A program made the translations under genes and the position numbers. A stretch of 42,467 nt of DNA, taken from Alphaproteobacteria bacterium (GTDB lineage Bacteria > Pseudomonadota > Alphaproteobacteria > Micropepsales > Micropepsaceae). The stretch is taken from NCBI GenBank assembly GCA_019241645.1, contig JAFAWQ010000030.1:1-42467 (forward strand). Reading direction: 5' to 3'. The notes below the pieces were generated by a model. That model ran no database searches. It was not told where the DNA came from and saw only the letters and a program-made list of their open reading frames with translations. Positions 32,942-40,939 of the stretch are shown here, piece after piece (the first letter of the stretch is position 1; every line of letters begins with the position of its first letter).

Positions 32942-33265
32942 TCAGGCATCGGGATGCTCGGCAACGGCGCATAGCGCGGCCCGCTCACGGAAAATGAGAT
33001 AGAGATTGCGGGAATAGACAATCAGGCCGGATGCCTGCCCCACGATGAAGACCGCGTCCCCGACATACAGGGCGTAGGCGAGAAGAATCGTGCCGCCGCC
33101 GATGCTGCAATACCAAAAGGCCAAGGGGATCACGCTGCGGCCTTCGCGCTCGCTCTGGAACCATTGCACGATGAAGCGCGCGGCGAACAACGCCTGACCG
33201 GAGAAGCCGATCACCTTCCAGATGTGGGGTACAGAGGAAAACCACATCACGACGTGGCCAAGCAT
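32942..33265 (-). CDS. Lipid-A-disaccharide synthase N-terminal domain protein (LAB_N)
   Basis: 107 residues from ATG 33265, directly after the stop of the GT2 gene, with GAGGAG in the end of that gene. Three hydrophobic segments and the motifs FSGQALFAARFIVQWFQSEREGRS, IPLAFWYCSIGGG and GQASGLIVYSRNLYLI identify the stand-alone LAB_N family. Such proteins are usually encoded next to polyprenyl-phosphate glycosyltransferases. A role in presenting or flipping the lipid-linked sugar is possible but unproven. Confidence 0.88.
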   Translation of the reverse strand: MLGHVVMWFSSVPHIWKVIGFSGQALFAARFIVQWFQSEREGRSVIPLAFWYCSIGGGTILLAYALYVGDAVFIVGQASGLIVYSRNLYLIFRERAALCAVAEHPDA

Positions 33266-33982
33266 TCACATCTCCTCAGGCTCGACCTGGCCGCGGAACC
33301 GCGTCTGCAGCCAGCGCACGCCGAAGGTATCCACGATGCCTACCAGCGCGCGATGCAGATTGCTGTATTTGGAGGTGCCGTGGATGCGCGGCCGGTGGTT
33401 CACGGCAACCTCTTCCACTTCATAGCCTTCCCGCAGCGTCAGCGCGATGAGAAAGCGGTGCATGTGATCGAAATAGGGCAGCGCGAGATAGGCATCGCGC
33501 CGAAACGCCTTCAGTCCACATCCCGAATCGCTGGCGCCGTCGTTCAGCATGCAGCGGCGGAAGGCATTGGCGAAATTTGAGGCGAACCGACGGTTTGAGG
33601 CATCCTGCCGCTCGACCCGCACGCCGCCGACCAGTCCCAACCTTCCCGTGTTGTCGGCTCGGAGGAGCGAGAGCAGCTTCGGAATGTCCGCCGGGTCGTT
33701 TTGTCCATCACCGTCCAAGGTCACGATAAGATCGGCGCGCGTGGCCTGCACGCCAGTTCGCACGGCCCGGCTCTGACCGAAATTGCCGTTGTGGCGAATA
33801 ATTCGCAGGTTTGGGATTTCGTCCTTCAAGGCCAGCAATCTGGCGGCGGTTTCGTCGGTCGAACCGTCATCGACAAAGATGATTTCGGCGCGCTCGGCAG
33901 CCATAGCCGCGGCAATTTCGCGGGCCAGGGCCGCGACATTGTCCGCCTCGTCCTTTACGGGAACCACGACGGAAAGCGTCAC
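33266..33982 (-). CDS. GT2 polyprenyl-phosphate glycosyltransferase (ArnC/DPM1-like)
   Basis: At least 238 residues. The start is uncertain: the frame is open to a TTG at 34120, which would overlap the divergent gene, and no ATG is in frame; GTG at 33982 directly before LSVVVPVKDEADN is used, with TTG at 33997 or 34021 as alternatives. None has a clear ribosome-binding site. Motifs are AEIIFVDDGSTDETA (nucleotide-sugar binding), LIVTLDGDGQNDPADIP (metal DxD), SDSGCGLKAFRRD and GTSKYSNLHRAL. Enzymes of this group transfer a sugar to undecaprenyl phosphate, the donor for ArnT-like transferases encoded next door. Confidence 0.85.
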   Translation of the reverse strand: MTLSVVVPVKDEADNVAALAREIAAAMAAERAEIIFVDDGSTDETAARLLALKDEIPNLRIIRHNGNFGQSRAVRTGVQATRADLIVTLDGDGQNDPADIPKLLSLLRADNTGRLGLVGGVRVERQDASNRRFASNFANAFRRCMLNDGASDSGCGLKAFRRDAYLALPYFDHMHRFLIALTLREGYEVEEVAVNHRPRIHGTSKYSNLHRALVGIVDTFGVRWLQTRFRGQVEPEEM

Positions 33983-34107
33983 CTGTTCAGGAAGCAATTG
34001 GCGGCGCCGATCTGCATGCAACTCGCGGCTTATACGGGCTACCGGGGGCGAGCAACAGCCAGCCTCGCATTCCGTTCGGCGCGGCAACGCTGCTAAGACT
34101 GGTCGCG

Positions 34108-35814
34108 GTGAGCGACTCAACCCCCGCCACTCAACCGCGCTATCTGGACCGGCTCGCCCGCCATCCGGTACCGGTGCTTGTGCTGCTCTGTTTGCTCGCC
34201 TGGCTTCCTGGCCTTGTCGCGCTGCCGCCGCTCGATCGCGACGAGAGCCGCTTCGCCCAGGCCTCGAAGCAGATGATCGAAAGCGGCAATTACGTCGACA
34301 TCCGCTTCAGCACGGTTCCGCGCTACAATAAGCCGGTAGGCATCTACTGGGCTCAGGCCGCCGCGACGCGCACTTTTGGGCATCCGCCCTTCAACCAGAT
34401 ATGGACCTACCGCCTGCCGTCACTGCTCGGCGGCATCCTGGCTGTGCTGCTGACCTACTGGAGTGCACGTGCCTTTGCCTCGCGCGAAACCGCGCTGCTC
34501 GCGGGAGCTTTGCTCGCGCTTACCGTTGCGTTGTCGGCTGAAGCCCAGATGGCAACAACAGATGCGCTGCTGCTGGCGACCATCGTCGCGGCACAGGGAT
34601 TTCTCCTGCGCACGTATCTTTTTGCGCGTGGCCGCCTTCCCTCTGGGCCGACGTTGGCGACGGCGTTGGCCTGTTGGGCCACCATCGGCGCGGGAGTCCT
34701 GATGAAAGGGCCGGTCCTCCTCGTCGTTGTCGCGCTTACCGCTCTGGCGATCTGTCTTTGGGATCGCGATTGGCGCTGGCTGCTAAGGCTTCGCTTCGCG
34801 TGGGGTATTCCCGTCGCGCTGGCCGTCGTGTTGCCGTGGGCAATTGCGATTGCTTTCGCGAGTCACGGTGCCTTCTACCAGCGTTCGCTCGGTCACGATT
34901 TCGCGGCCAAAATTCTCACCGGACAGGAAAGCCACGGCGCGCCGCCGGGCTACTATCTGGCCCTGTTCAGTGTCACTTTCTGGCCGTCCACGCTTTTCGC
35001 GCTTCCGGCGATCGGCGCGGCGGTCGTGCAGCGTGCACAGCCCCCGTTTTGCTTCCTCCTCGCCTGGATCGTGCCGAACTGGCTGCTGTTCGAGTTCGTG
35101 CCGACCAAGCTGCCGCACTACATCCTGCCGGTTTATCCGGCGCTGGCGATGATCGTCGCCTGCTGGATTGCCGGGGCGTCCGCCATATTCCGCTGGGAAC
35201 GCACGCTGCGCGGCATTGGAGCCGCGCAATTCATGGTGGTCGCACTGGCAGCTGTAGCCGGCATCGCGATTCTTCCGATAGAACTTGGCAGTTCAATCAA
35301 CACCGTTCCGACTGTCATTGCGACAGCAATATTTGCGTTGGCCGGGGCCACGATCGTCCTTACCGTCCGCTGCCGAAATCCGACTGCGGCGGGATGCGCT
35401 CTTGTCGCGGCTCTGCTTCTCTATCCCCTGCTTTCAGCGGTCGTCGCGCCGGCCCTCGACCCGATCTGGATGAGCCGCACCATTGCCGCGCATGCCCGAG
35501 CCGACAGTCAACGTTCCGATCCTCCCATCATCCTTGCCGGATATGTGGAGCCGAGCCTTGTGTTCCTTCTCGGCACCGATACGCGGCTGGAAACGGGCAA
35601 GGTCGCGGGCGTTACCGCGGCGCGACAGGGCGGCATCGCCATTGTGGAAGATCGAGACCGCAAAGGCTTCTTGCAGTCGCTGCGCGCCGCCGGCGGCAAG
35701 GAGCGACCAATAGATCAGGTTACCGGCATCGACTATTCGCGGGGGAAACGCGAGCACGTAACCTTTTTTCGCATCGCTCCGGCGCCGGGCGATATTTCAC
35801 CTCCGCCGGAGTGA
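34108..35814 (+). CDS. ArnT/PMT-type integral membrane glycosyltransferase
   Basis: 568 residues from GTG 34108. About eleven or more hydrophobic segments, and the family's essential acidic motif in the first periplasmic loop: LPPLDRDESRFAQASKQMIESGN. Further motifs are PVGIYWAQAA, KLPHYILPVYPALA and MKGPVLL, the pattern of ArnT-like lipid A 4-aminoarabinose/hexose transferases. The C-terminal 120 residues are a soluble periplasmic domain. It would move a sugar from undecaprenyl phosphate (made by the divergent GT2 enzyme) to lipid A or another envelope glycolipid. The next GT gene starts four bases after its stop region. Confidence 0.88.
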   Translation: MSDSTPATQPRYLDRLARHPVPVLVLLCLLAWLPGLVALPPLDRDESRFAQASKQMIESGNYVDIRFSTVPRYNKPVGIYWAQAAATRTFGHPPFNQIWTYRLPSLLGGILAVLLTYWSARAFASRETALLAGALLALTVALSAEAQMATTDALLLATIVAAQGFLLRTYLFARGRLPSGPTLATALACWATIGAGVLMKGPVLLVVVALTALAICLWDRDWRWLLRLRFAWGIPVALAVVLPWAIAIAFASHGAFYQRSLGHDFAAKILTGQESHGAPPGYYLALFSVTFWPSTLFALPAIGAAVVQRAQPPFCFLLAWIVPNWLLFEFVPTKLPHYILPVYPALAMIVACWIAGASAIFRWERTLRGIGAAQFMVVALAAVAGIAILPIELGSSINTVPTVIATAIFALAGATIVLTVRCRNPTAAGCALVAALLLYPLLSAVVAPALDPIWMSRTIAAHARADSQRSDPPIILAGYVEPSLVFLLGTDTRLETGKVAGVTAARQGGIAIVEDRDRKGFLQSLRAAGGKERPIDQVTGIDYSRGKREHVTFFRIAPAPGDISPPPE

Positions 35815-35817
35815 CGG

Positions 35818-37293
35818 ATGCGCCCCTCCAACGATCAGAGGTCGTTTCTTCGTTTGGCGCTGTCCATCGTGGGCGCGATCACGCTCGCGCGACTCTGCAT
35901 CCTGTTTATCACCCCGCTGCAACTTTATCCTGACGAGGCACAATACTGGTGGTGGGCGCAGTCACCGGACTGGGGCTACTTCTCGAAGCCCCCGCTGATC
36001 GCGTGGATCGTGTGGACCACCACGCGTCTGTCGGACGCGGAATGGGCGATCCGTCTCGCCTCGCCGTTGCTGCATGCCGCCACCGCTCCCGCGCTCTTCG
36101 GCATCGGCAGGCTTGCCTATGATGCCCGCGTGGGCTTCTGGAGTGCGCTCGCTTACATCACGCTGCCCGGTATTTCCTATTCCTCCGGCCTGATTTCGAC
36201 GGATGTGCCGCTTCTCTTATGCTGGGCGGTCGCCCTCTATGCCTTTCTGCGCGCGCGCACCGAGAATGGGTGGCAATGGCCAATCATCTGCGGCCTCGGC
36301 CTAGGCATCGGCCTGCTCGCCAAATACGCCATGCTCTATTTCCTGTTGGGTGGAGCGATCGCCGCGCTCTTTGATCCAGCGACACGGCGGCTCGCGCTTT
36401 CCTTTCGGGGCCTTGCGATCGTCGCACTCGGGCTACTGATCGTGCTGCCGAACCTGATCTGGAACGCCCAGCATGGCTTTCCCACGCTGAAGCACACCGA
36501 AGCCAACGCCGATTGGAACCATGCCCGATACAGCCTCGGTCACGCGGCAGCTTTTGGGCTGGGGCAGTTCGGCGTCTTCGGTCCGCTGATGATGGCAGGC
36601 TGGATAGGTGGGTTGCTCGGATGGCGCCGTGGTGGCGATGCAGGGCTTGTCCTTGCCGCGTTCAGCGTGCCGCTTTTGATTCTAATTGTGTTTCAGTCCT
36701 TCATCTCCGAGGCGAATGCCAACTGGGCGGCTGCTGCCTATGTCGCAGCGGTGCCGCTCGCGGTCGCAACCCTGCTTCGGTGGTGGAATGCCCGTCTGCT
36801 GTGGATATCGCTTGGCCTCGGGTCGGCGGCGATGCTTGCTCTATGGACGGCACAAGTTAGTCCCGCGCTGGCGGATCGCGCAGGATTTGGCAACGCCCTG
36901 AAGCGCCAGCAAGGATGGCGCGAACTTGGCGCGGCCGTCGTAAATGAAGCCGGGCGCGTCTCCTATGATGCCATCTCCGCCGCCAACCGCAGTGTGCTGG
37001 CAGAACTCCTGTACTACGCGCAGCCGCGCGCCGCTCCCATCCGGGCATGGGATCGCGGCTCAGCGCCAAACGATCATTTTCAGATGACGATGCCGCTCCG
37101 AGCTGGCGCGCGCAATGTTCTCCTGGTGGCGCAGCCGGATGAATCTTCGGCAATGCTCGCAAGTTTCGATTCGGCGCAACTCATGCGGCGGCTGACAATT
37201 CCGCTCGGACGTCATCACAGCCGCGTGCTCGTCCTGTACAATGCACATTTCTATCGTGGCCCACCCCCAACAATCTCAATCGCGCCGGATTAG
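35818..37293 (+). CDS. GT39-family integral membrane glycosyltransferase
   Basis: 491 residues from ATG 35818, immediately after the previous gene. Multi-spanning, with the catalytic-loop motif LQLYPDEAQYWWWAQSPDWGYFSKPPLIAW characteristic of this family in short pieces: YPDEAQYW and GYFSKPPLIAW. Later NLIWNAQHGFPTLKHT and SEANANWAAAAYVAA are usual. The substrate is not known; two such transferases side by side suggest two successive additions or two acceptors. A 356-bp gap without a clear gene follows. Confidence 0.88.
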   Translation: MRPSNDQRSFLRLALSIVGAITLARLCILFITPLQLYPDEAQYWWWAQSPDWGYFSKPPLIAWIVWTTTRLSDAEWAIRLASPLLHAATAPALFGIGRLAYDARVGFWSALAYITLPGISYSSGLISTDVPLLLCWAVALYAFLRARTENGWQWPIICGLGLGIGLLAKYAMLYFLLGGAIAALFDPATRRLALSFRGLAIVALGLLIVLPNLIWNAQHGFPTLKHTEANADWNHARYSLGHAAAFGLGQFGVFGPLMMAGWIGGLLGWRRGGDAGLVLAAFSVPLLILIVFQSFISEANANWAAAAYVAAVPLAVATLLRWWNARLLWISLGLGSAAMLALWTAQVSPALADRAGFGNALKRQQGWRELGAAVVNEAGRVSYDAISAANRSVLAELLYYAQPRAAPIRAWDRGSAPNDHFQMTMPLRAGARNVLLVAQPDESSAMLASFDSAQLMRRLTIPLGRHHSRVLVLYNAHFYRGPPPTISIAPD

Positions 37294-37522
37294 TCCTCAC
37301 GATGTGCTTGTAAAAGGTGAACTGCTTCGGGCCGCGAACGAACGCGCTTCCGCAAAAGGTTTTTGAATTTTCAGCGGGAGCCATGCGCTTTCACTTTGCC
37401 GCGCGATGAAATCGCAAAACACAACGGAATCGCGCTGCCGACTCGACTGCGGCGATTACTTGTACAGATTTCAGTAATCCATCCCTTCTATTGGCAACGA
37501 ATATTGGTGAAATTTCCCTGAA

Positions 37523-37543
37523 TTCCAGTATTCGCGACTGGAA
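37523..37543. promoter_or_regulatory. Inverted repeat next to the kamA promoter
   Basis: TTCCAGT and ACTGGAA are 7-bp perfect arms separated by seven bases, ending three bases before the TTGACA box. The symmetry and position suggest a regulator site; the protein is unknown. Confidence 0.45.
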
Positions 37544-37546
37544 CAC

Positions 37547-37575
37547 TTGACAAGGGAGCCGAGGGCCCAAATATC
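37547..37575 (+). promoter_or_regulatory. Probable promoter of the kamA operon
   Basis: A consensus TTGACA at 37547-37552, 17 bases, then AATATC at 37570-37575. The -10 is imperfect. It lies about 75 bases before the kamA ATG. Confidence 0.5.
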
Positions 37576-37649
37576 GGCGGCCAAGTTGCAGCCGTACCGG
37601 AACGCACTGGGGCTGTCCGGCATTTATCGGCCAAAGCGATGAGAGGACA

Positions 37650-38948
37650 ATGAGTCTGCAGTTGTTGCGGGGGCGCGAGTTGAAGCCTCCGTTGCGCCGT
37701 ATTCCTGAACCGGACTCGCGGCCCAGCCTTTCTCGACAAGAAGCGAAGCAGATTTCACGCATCGGACGGGCGCCGCGCAAGATAGCGCTTCGCTTCCCTG
37801 TGAATCCCGACACTAAGGTGTTTTACCGCCGCTTCTATCCGGGCACCTCCGTGACCGAATGGAACGACTGGCACTGGCAATTCCAAAACCGCATCCGTGG
37901 CCTGGATGAACTCTCCCGAATTTTCCGGCTTTCGGAAGATGAAAGGCTGGCAGTGGCGGAGCATGCCGGCCCCCTGCCCGTCGGCATCACGCCCTATTAC
38001 GCAAGCCTGATGAGCCGCGACGATCCCGGCGAGCCGTTGCGGCGCACGCACATCATGACGCGGGCGGAAGGCATTCGCGTACCAGGGGAATCCGACGACC
38101 CACTGGCGGAGGACCACGACACGGCAGCGCCGGGCATCGTTCATCGCTACCCGGACCGCGTGCTGTTCCTCACGACCGGCACCTGCGCAACCTATTGTCG
38201 CTACTGCACGCGCGCGCGTGCCGTGGGCAATCCCGGAGGCGAATACCAGTTCTCGCCCAAGCAATGGGAAAAGGCGCTGGCCTATCTGGAGGCTCATACC
38301 GAGGTGCGCGATGTGCTGCTTTCGGGCGGCGATCCGCTTTCCATCGGCGATGAACGGCTGGACTGGCTGCTCGAGCGCCTGCGCGCCATGAAACACATTG
38401 AGTTCCTGCGCATCGGCTCCAAGATACCGATGGTTCTGCCGCAGCGCATCACCAAGGCCCTGGTGAAGGTGCTGAAGAAGTACCACCCGCTGTTCATGAG
38501 CCTCCATATTACGCATCCACGCGAGTTCACCGATGAATCGCGGGAAGCGCTGGCGCGCTTGGCCGACGCCGGCATTCCACTCGGCAGCCAAACCGTGGTG
38601 ATGAAGGGCATCAACGACGATATCGCGGTGATCAAGCCGCTCATGCATCTGATGCTTCGGAACCGGGTGAAGCCGTACTACCTCTACCAGACCGATCCGA
38701 TCCGCGGCTCCAGCCACTTCCGCGCCAACGTGGAAAAGGGACTGGAGATCATTGAGGGTCTCCGCGGCCACACCACGGGCTATGCCACACCGATATTCGC
38801 CGTGGATGCTCCGGGCGGAGGCGGCAAGATCCAGCTGGCGCCCGACAACGTCGTGGGCCGCGACGGCGACGATTTGCTGCTGCGCAATTTCGAGGGCGGC
38901 GTGTACCGCTATCCCGATCCCGGCGGCACACTCGGCGCGGGAAAATAG
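37650..38948 (+). CDS. kamA: KamA-family lysine 2,3-aminomutase (radical SAM)
   Basis: 432 residues from ATG 37650 with GAGAGGACA upstream. The N-terminal part has EWNDWHWQFQNRI, typical of lysine aminomutases. The radical SAM cluster motif is CATYCRYC (C179, C183, C186); PLP binding is in VDAPGGGGK (K393). D349 (in YQTDPIRGSSHF) and D386 (in VDAPG) align, with identical spacing, to Asp293 and Asp330 of clostridial LAM, which bind the lysine side chain; glutamate aminomutases have other residues there. The C-terminal zinc cysteines of clostridial LAM are missing. Predicted reaction: L-lysine to beta-lysine. Two ATP-grasp ligase genes follow within 2 and 6 bp, so the product is probably ligated further. 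EF-P modification is unlikely: no epmA or efp is near. Confidence 0.92.
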   Translation: MSLQLLRGRELKPPLRRIPEPDSRPSLSRQEAKQISRIGRAPRKIALRFPVNPDTKVFYRRFYPGTSVTEWNDWHWQFQNRIRGLDELSRIFRLSEDERLAVAEHAGPLPVGITPYYASLMSRDDPGEPLRRTHIMTRAEGIRVPGESDDPLAEDHDTAAPGIVHRYPDRVLFLTTGTCATYCRYCTRARAVGNPGGEYQFSPKQWEKALAYLEAHTEVRDVLLSGGDPLSIGDERLDWLLERLRAMKHIEFLRIGSKIPMVLPQRITKALVKVLKKYHPLFMSLHITHPREFTDESREALARLADAGIPLGSQTVVMKGINDDIAVIKPLMHLMLRNRVKPYYLYQTDPIRGSSHFRANVEKGLEIIEGLRGHTTGYATPIFAVDAPGGGGKIQLAPDNVVGRDGDDLLLRNFEGGVYRYPDPGGTLGAGK

Positions 38949-38950
38949 CC

Positions 38951-39958
38951 ATGCGCATCGGCGTCACCTACGACCTGCGCTCCGACTATCTCGCCATGGG
39001 CTATGGCGAGGAGGACACCGCCGAGTTCGACAGCGAAATCACCATCGATGCGATCTGCAATGCCTTGACGTCCCTCGGCTGGCAGGTGACGCGCATCGGC
39101 AACATCAAGGCGCTGGCCGAAGCGCTGGTGGCGGGCGAACGCTGGGACGCCGTGTTCAATTTCTGCGAAGGACTAAAGGGTTTCGCGCGGGAAGCGCAGG
39201 TGCCCGCGTTGCTGGATGCCTACGACATTCCTTACGTCTTTTCGGATGCGCTGACGCTTGCCGTGACACTCGACAAATCCATGGCAAAGCGCGTGGTGCG
39301 CAATTGCGGCATCCCGACGCCGGATTTTGCTGTGATCGAAAGCACGGCCGACATTCGAAGAGTGAACCTGCCCTACCCTCTTTTCCTCAAACCGGTTGCC
39401 GAAGGCTCGGGCAAAGGCGTCAACGCGAAGTCAAAGGTCGATAGCCCCGCAGCCCTCAAACGAGTGGCTACGGAACTTCTCTCGCGCTTCAACGAACCCG
39501 TATTGGTCGAAACCTTCCTGCCGGGCCGCGAGTTCACTGTCGCTGTTCTTGGGACGGGTGATGGGGCGCACGTGCTGGGTGTGAGCGAGATCGTGCCAAA
39601 GAAAGCCTGGGTCGGCGACGGATACGGTTTCGAAAACAAGGACGGAAACTGGCAGGAAAAGGTGAATATCATTGCCGCCGATCCGGCGAGCGCGAAGGCA
39701 GCCGGCAAGGTGGCGCTGGCCGCCTGGCGCGCGTTGCGCTGCCGCGATGGCGGCCGAGTCGACCTCCGCAATGACGCCAACGGCAAACCCAATTTCATCG
39801 AAGTGAACCCGGTGGCGGGTTTGCGTCCCGAGCATTCCGACATGTGCCTGATCGCCGCTCGCGAAGGGCTCAGCTACCGCGATCTTATTGGCCGCATTAT
39901 GGAGTCGTTCCTCGAACGCAATCCCGGGCTCGGCGCGAAGCTGCGCGTCGCGGCGTAA
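38951..39958 (+). CDS. ATP-grasp ligase 1, D-Ala-D-Ala-ligase-like, in kamA operon
   Basis: 335 residues, starting two bases after the kamA stop. The D-Ala-D-Ala ligase fold is visible: N-terminal RIGVTYDLRSDYL, central DKSMAKRVVRNCGIPTPDFAV, LFLKPVAEGSGKGV (phosphate loop), VETFLPGREFTVAVLG, and metal-binding GRVDLRNDANGKPNFIEVNPVAGL with D and E/N ligands. It should form an amide bond from a carboxylate and an amine using ATP. It is not the peptidoglycan Ddl by context, since no mur genes are nearby and the N-terminus lacks the usual Ddl start. Likely it uses beta-lysine or a product of its partner ligase; the substrate is an inference. Confidence 0.88.
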   Translation: MRIGVTYDLRSDYLAMGYGEEDTAEFDSEITIDAICNALTSLGWQVTRIGNIKALAEALVAGERWDAVFNFCEGLKGFAREAQVPALLDAYDIPYVFSDALTLAVTLDKSMAKRVVRNCGIPTPDFAVIESTADIRRVNLPYPLFLKPVAEGSGKGVNAKSKVDSPAALKRVATELLSRFNEPVLVETFLPGREFTVAVLGTGDGAHVLGVSEIVPKKAWVGDGYGFENKDGNWQEKVNIIAADPASAKAAGKVALAAWRALRCRDGGRVDLRNDANGKPNFIEVNPVAGLRPEHSDMCLIAAREGLSYRDLIGRIMESFLERNPGLGAKLRVAA

Positions 39959-39964
39959 CCAACC

Positions 39965-40939
39965 ATGCGCGTTCTCGTGCTGCATTCGGACGTGGCGCCG
40001 GATGCACCTCCTGACGAGCAGGATACACTGGTCGCCGCCGACGCTGTTGCCGACGCACTGGCCTCGCGCGGCCATCGCGCATCGCTCTCACCGTTCGTGT
40101 TTGACCTTGAGACCCTGCGCTCTGTCATCGCGGAGTACCGGCCCGATGTGGTGTTCAACATGGTCGAGGCGATCTTCCGCCACTGCGAACTCGCCGCGAT
40201 CGTTCCCACGCTGCTGGAAAAGCTGAACGTGCCGTACACGGGCTGCCCATCCGCGCCAATGGCGATGGCAGGTGACAAGCCCCTGGCCAAGAAGTTCCTG
40301 CGCCTCGCCGGCCTGCCGACTCCGGACTGGGATGAAGTGCCATACAATAACACCGCGCACGATGTTCGCTACGTTGTGAAGTCCGCAACCGAAGATGCCT
40401 CTCTTGGGCTGGACGGCGGCGCCGTGGTGACGGGACGCGACGCGGTGCTGCAGCGTGCGGGATCCTCCCACCGCAAGCATGGCGGCCGGTGGTTTGTGGA
40501 GGCCTATATCGAAGGACGCGAGTTCAACATTTCCGTCCTGGAAGAAAACGGCGAGCCGCGCGTGCTGCCGATTCCCGAAATGGTGTTCCACAACTGGGAT
40601 GCAAATCGCCCGCGCATTGTGGGCTACGATGCCAAATGGAGCGAAGCCTCGCCGGAGTACAATCAGACGATCCGCCAGTTCCGCAGCGAAGCGGAAGAAC
40701 CAGCGCTCTACCGAAAGCTGACCGAGCTCTCGACCGTGGCGTGGCGTCTATTTCGCCTGAAGGGTTTTGCCCGCGTCGATTTCCGGGTCAGCGAGGCGGG
40801 CGAGCCGTTTATCCTGGAGATCAATCCCAATCCCTGCCTGGAGCCGGGTTCGGGCTTTGCCGCTGCCGCGGAAGCCGCCGGCATGGACTACGCCGAGGCG
40901 ATCGAACGGATCCTTGCGGCAGCGCTCGCTACTCGCTGA
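39965..40939 (+). CDS. ATP-grasp ligase 2, D-Ala-D-Ala-ligase-like, in kamA operon
   Basis: 324 residues, starting six bases after ligase 1. ATP-grasp marks are PDVVFNMVEAIFRH, GCPSAPMAMAGDKPLAKKFLRLAGLPTP, YVVKSATEDASLGLDGG (loop, different from the usual GSS/GKGV type), WFVEAYIEGREFNISVLE and ARVDFRVSEAGEPFILEINPNPCLEPGSGF with the metal ligands D, E and N. It is only distantly similar to ligase 1, so the pair is not a recent duplication and each probably acts on a different bond. The 3' end overlaps the convergent EamA transporter gene by 11 bp. Confidence 0.88.
   Translation: MRVLVLHSDVAPDAPPDEQDTLVAADAVADALASRGHRASLSPFVFDLETLRSVIAEYRPDVVFNMVEAIFRHCELAAIVPTLLEKLNVPYTGCPSAPMAMAGDKPLAKKFLRLAGLPTPDWDEVPYNNTAHDVRYVVKSATEDASLGLDGGAVVTGRDAVLQRAGSSHRKHGGRWFVEAYIEGREFNISVLEENGEPRVLPIPEMVFHNWDANRPRIVGYDAKWSEASPEYNQTIRQFRSEAEEPALYRKLTELSTVAWRLFRLKGFARVDFRVSEAGEPFILEINPNPCLEPGSGFAAAAEAAGMDYAEAIERILAAALATR

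Larger units (their letters stand above)
37294..37649. other. Intergenic regulatory region upstream of kamA
   Basis: No convincing gene. AT content is higher than in the surrounding genes. It contains an inverted repeat (37523-37543) and a promoter-like pair (37547-37575) close to the kamA start. Two tiny ATG frames near 37383-37475 encode 8 and 23 residues and are not supported by good ribosome-binding sites. No clear terminator for the preceding glycosyltransferase gene was seen. Confidence 0.6.

Noticed and set aside
37383..37475. Two overlapping tiny frames (8 and 23 codons) as a leader peptide for kamA
   Set aside because: Ribosome-binding sites are poor, no attenuator hairpin follows, and the promoter-like element lies downstream of them.
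37755..38771. 338-codon minus-strand open frame opposite kamA
   Set aside because: It mirrors the kamA coding strand; kamA shows clear radical SAM and PLP motifs.
37650..38948. KamA as the EF-P lysine aminomutase EpmB
   Set aside because: The protein is about 90 residues longer than EpmB, has the LAM-type N-terminal segment, and neither epmA nor efp is near; two ATP-grasp ligases are instead.
38951..39958. ATP-grasp ligase 1 as the housekeeping D-Ala-D-Ala ligase Ddl
   Set aside because: It lacks murein-gene neighbours (murC/murB/ftsQ) and sits in a tight operon with kamA and a second unlike ligase.
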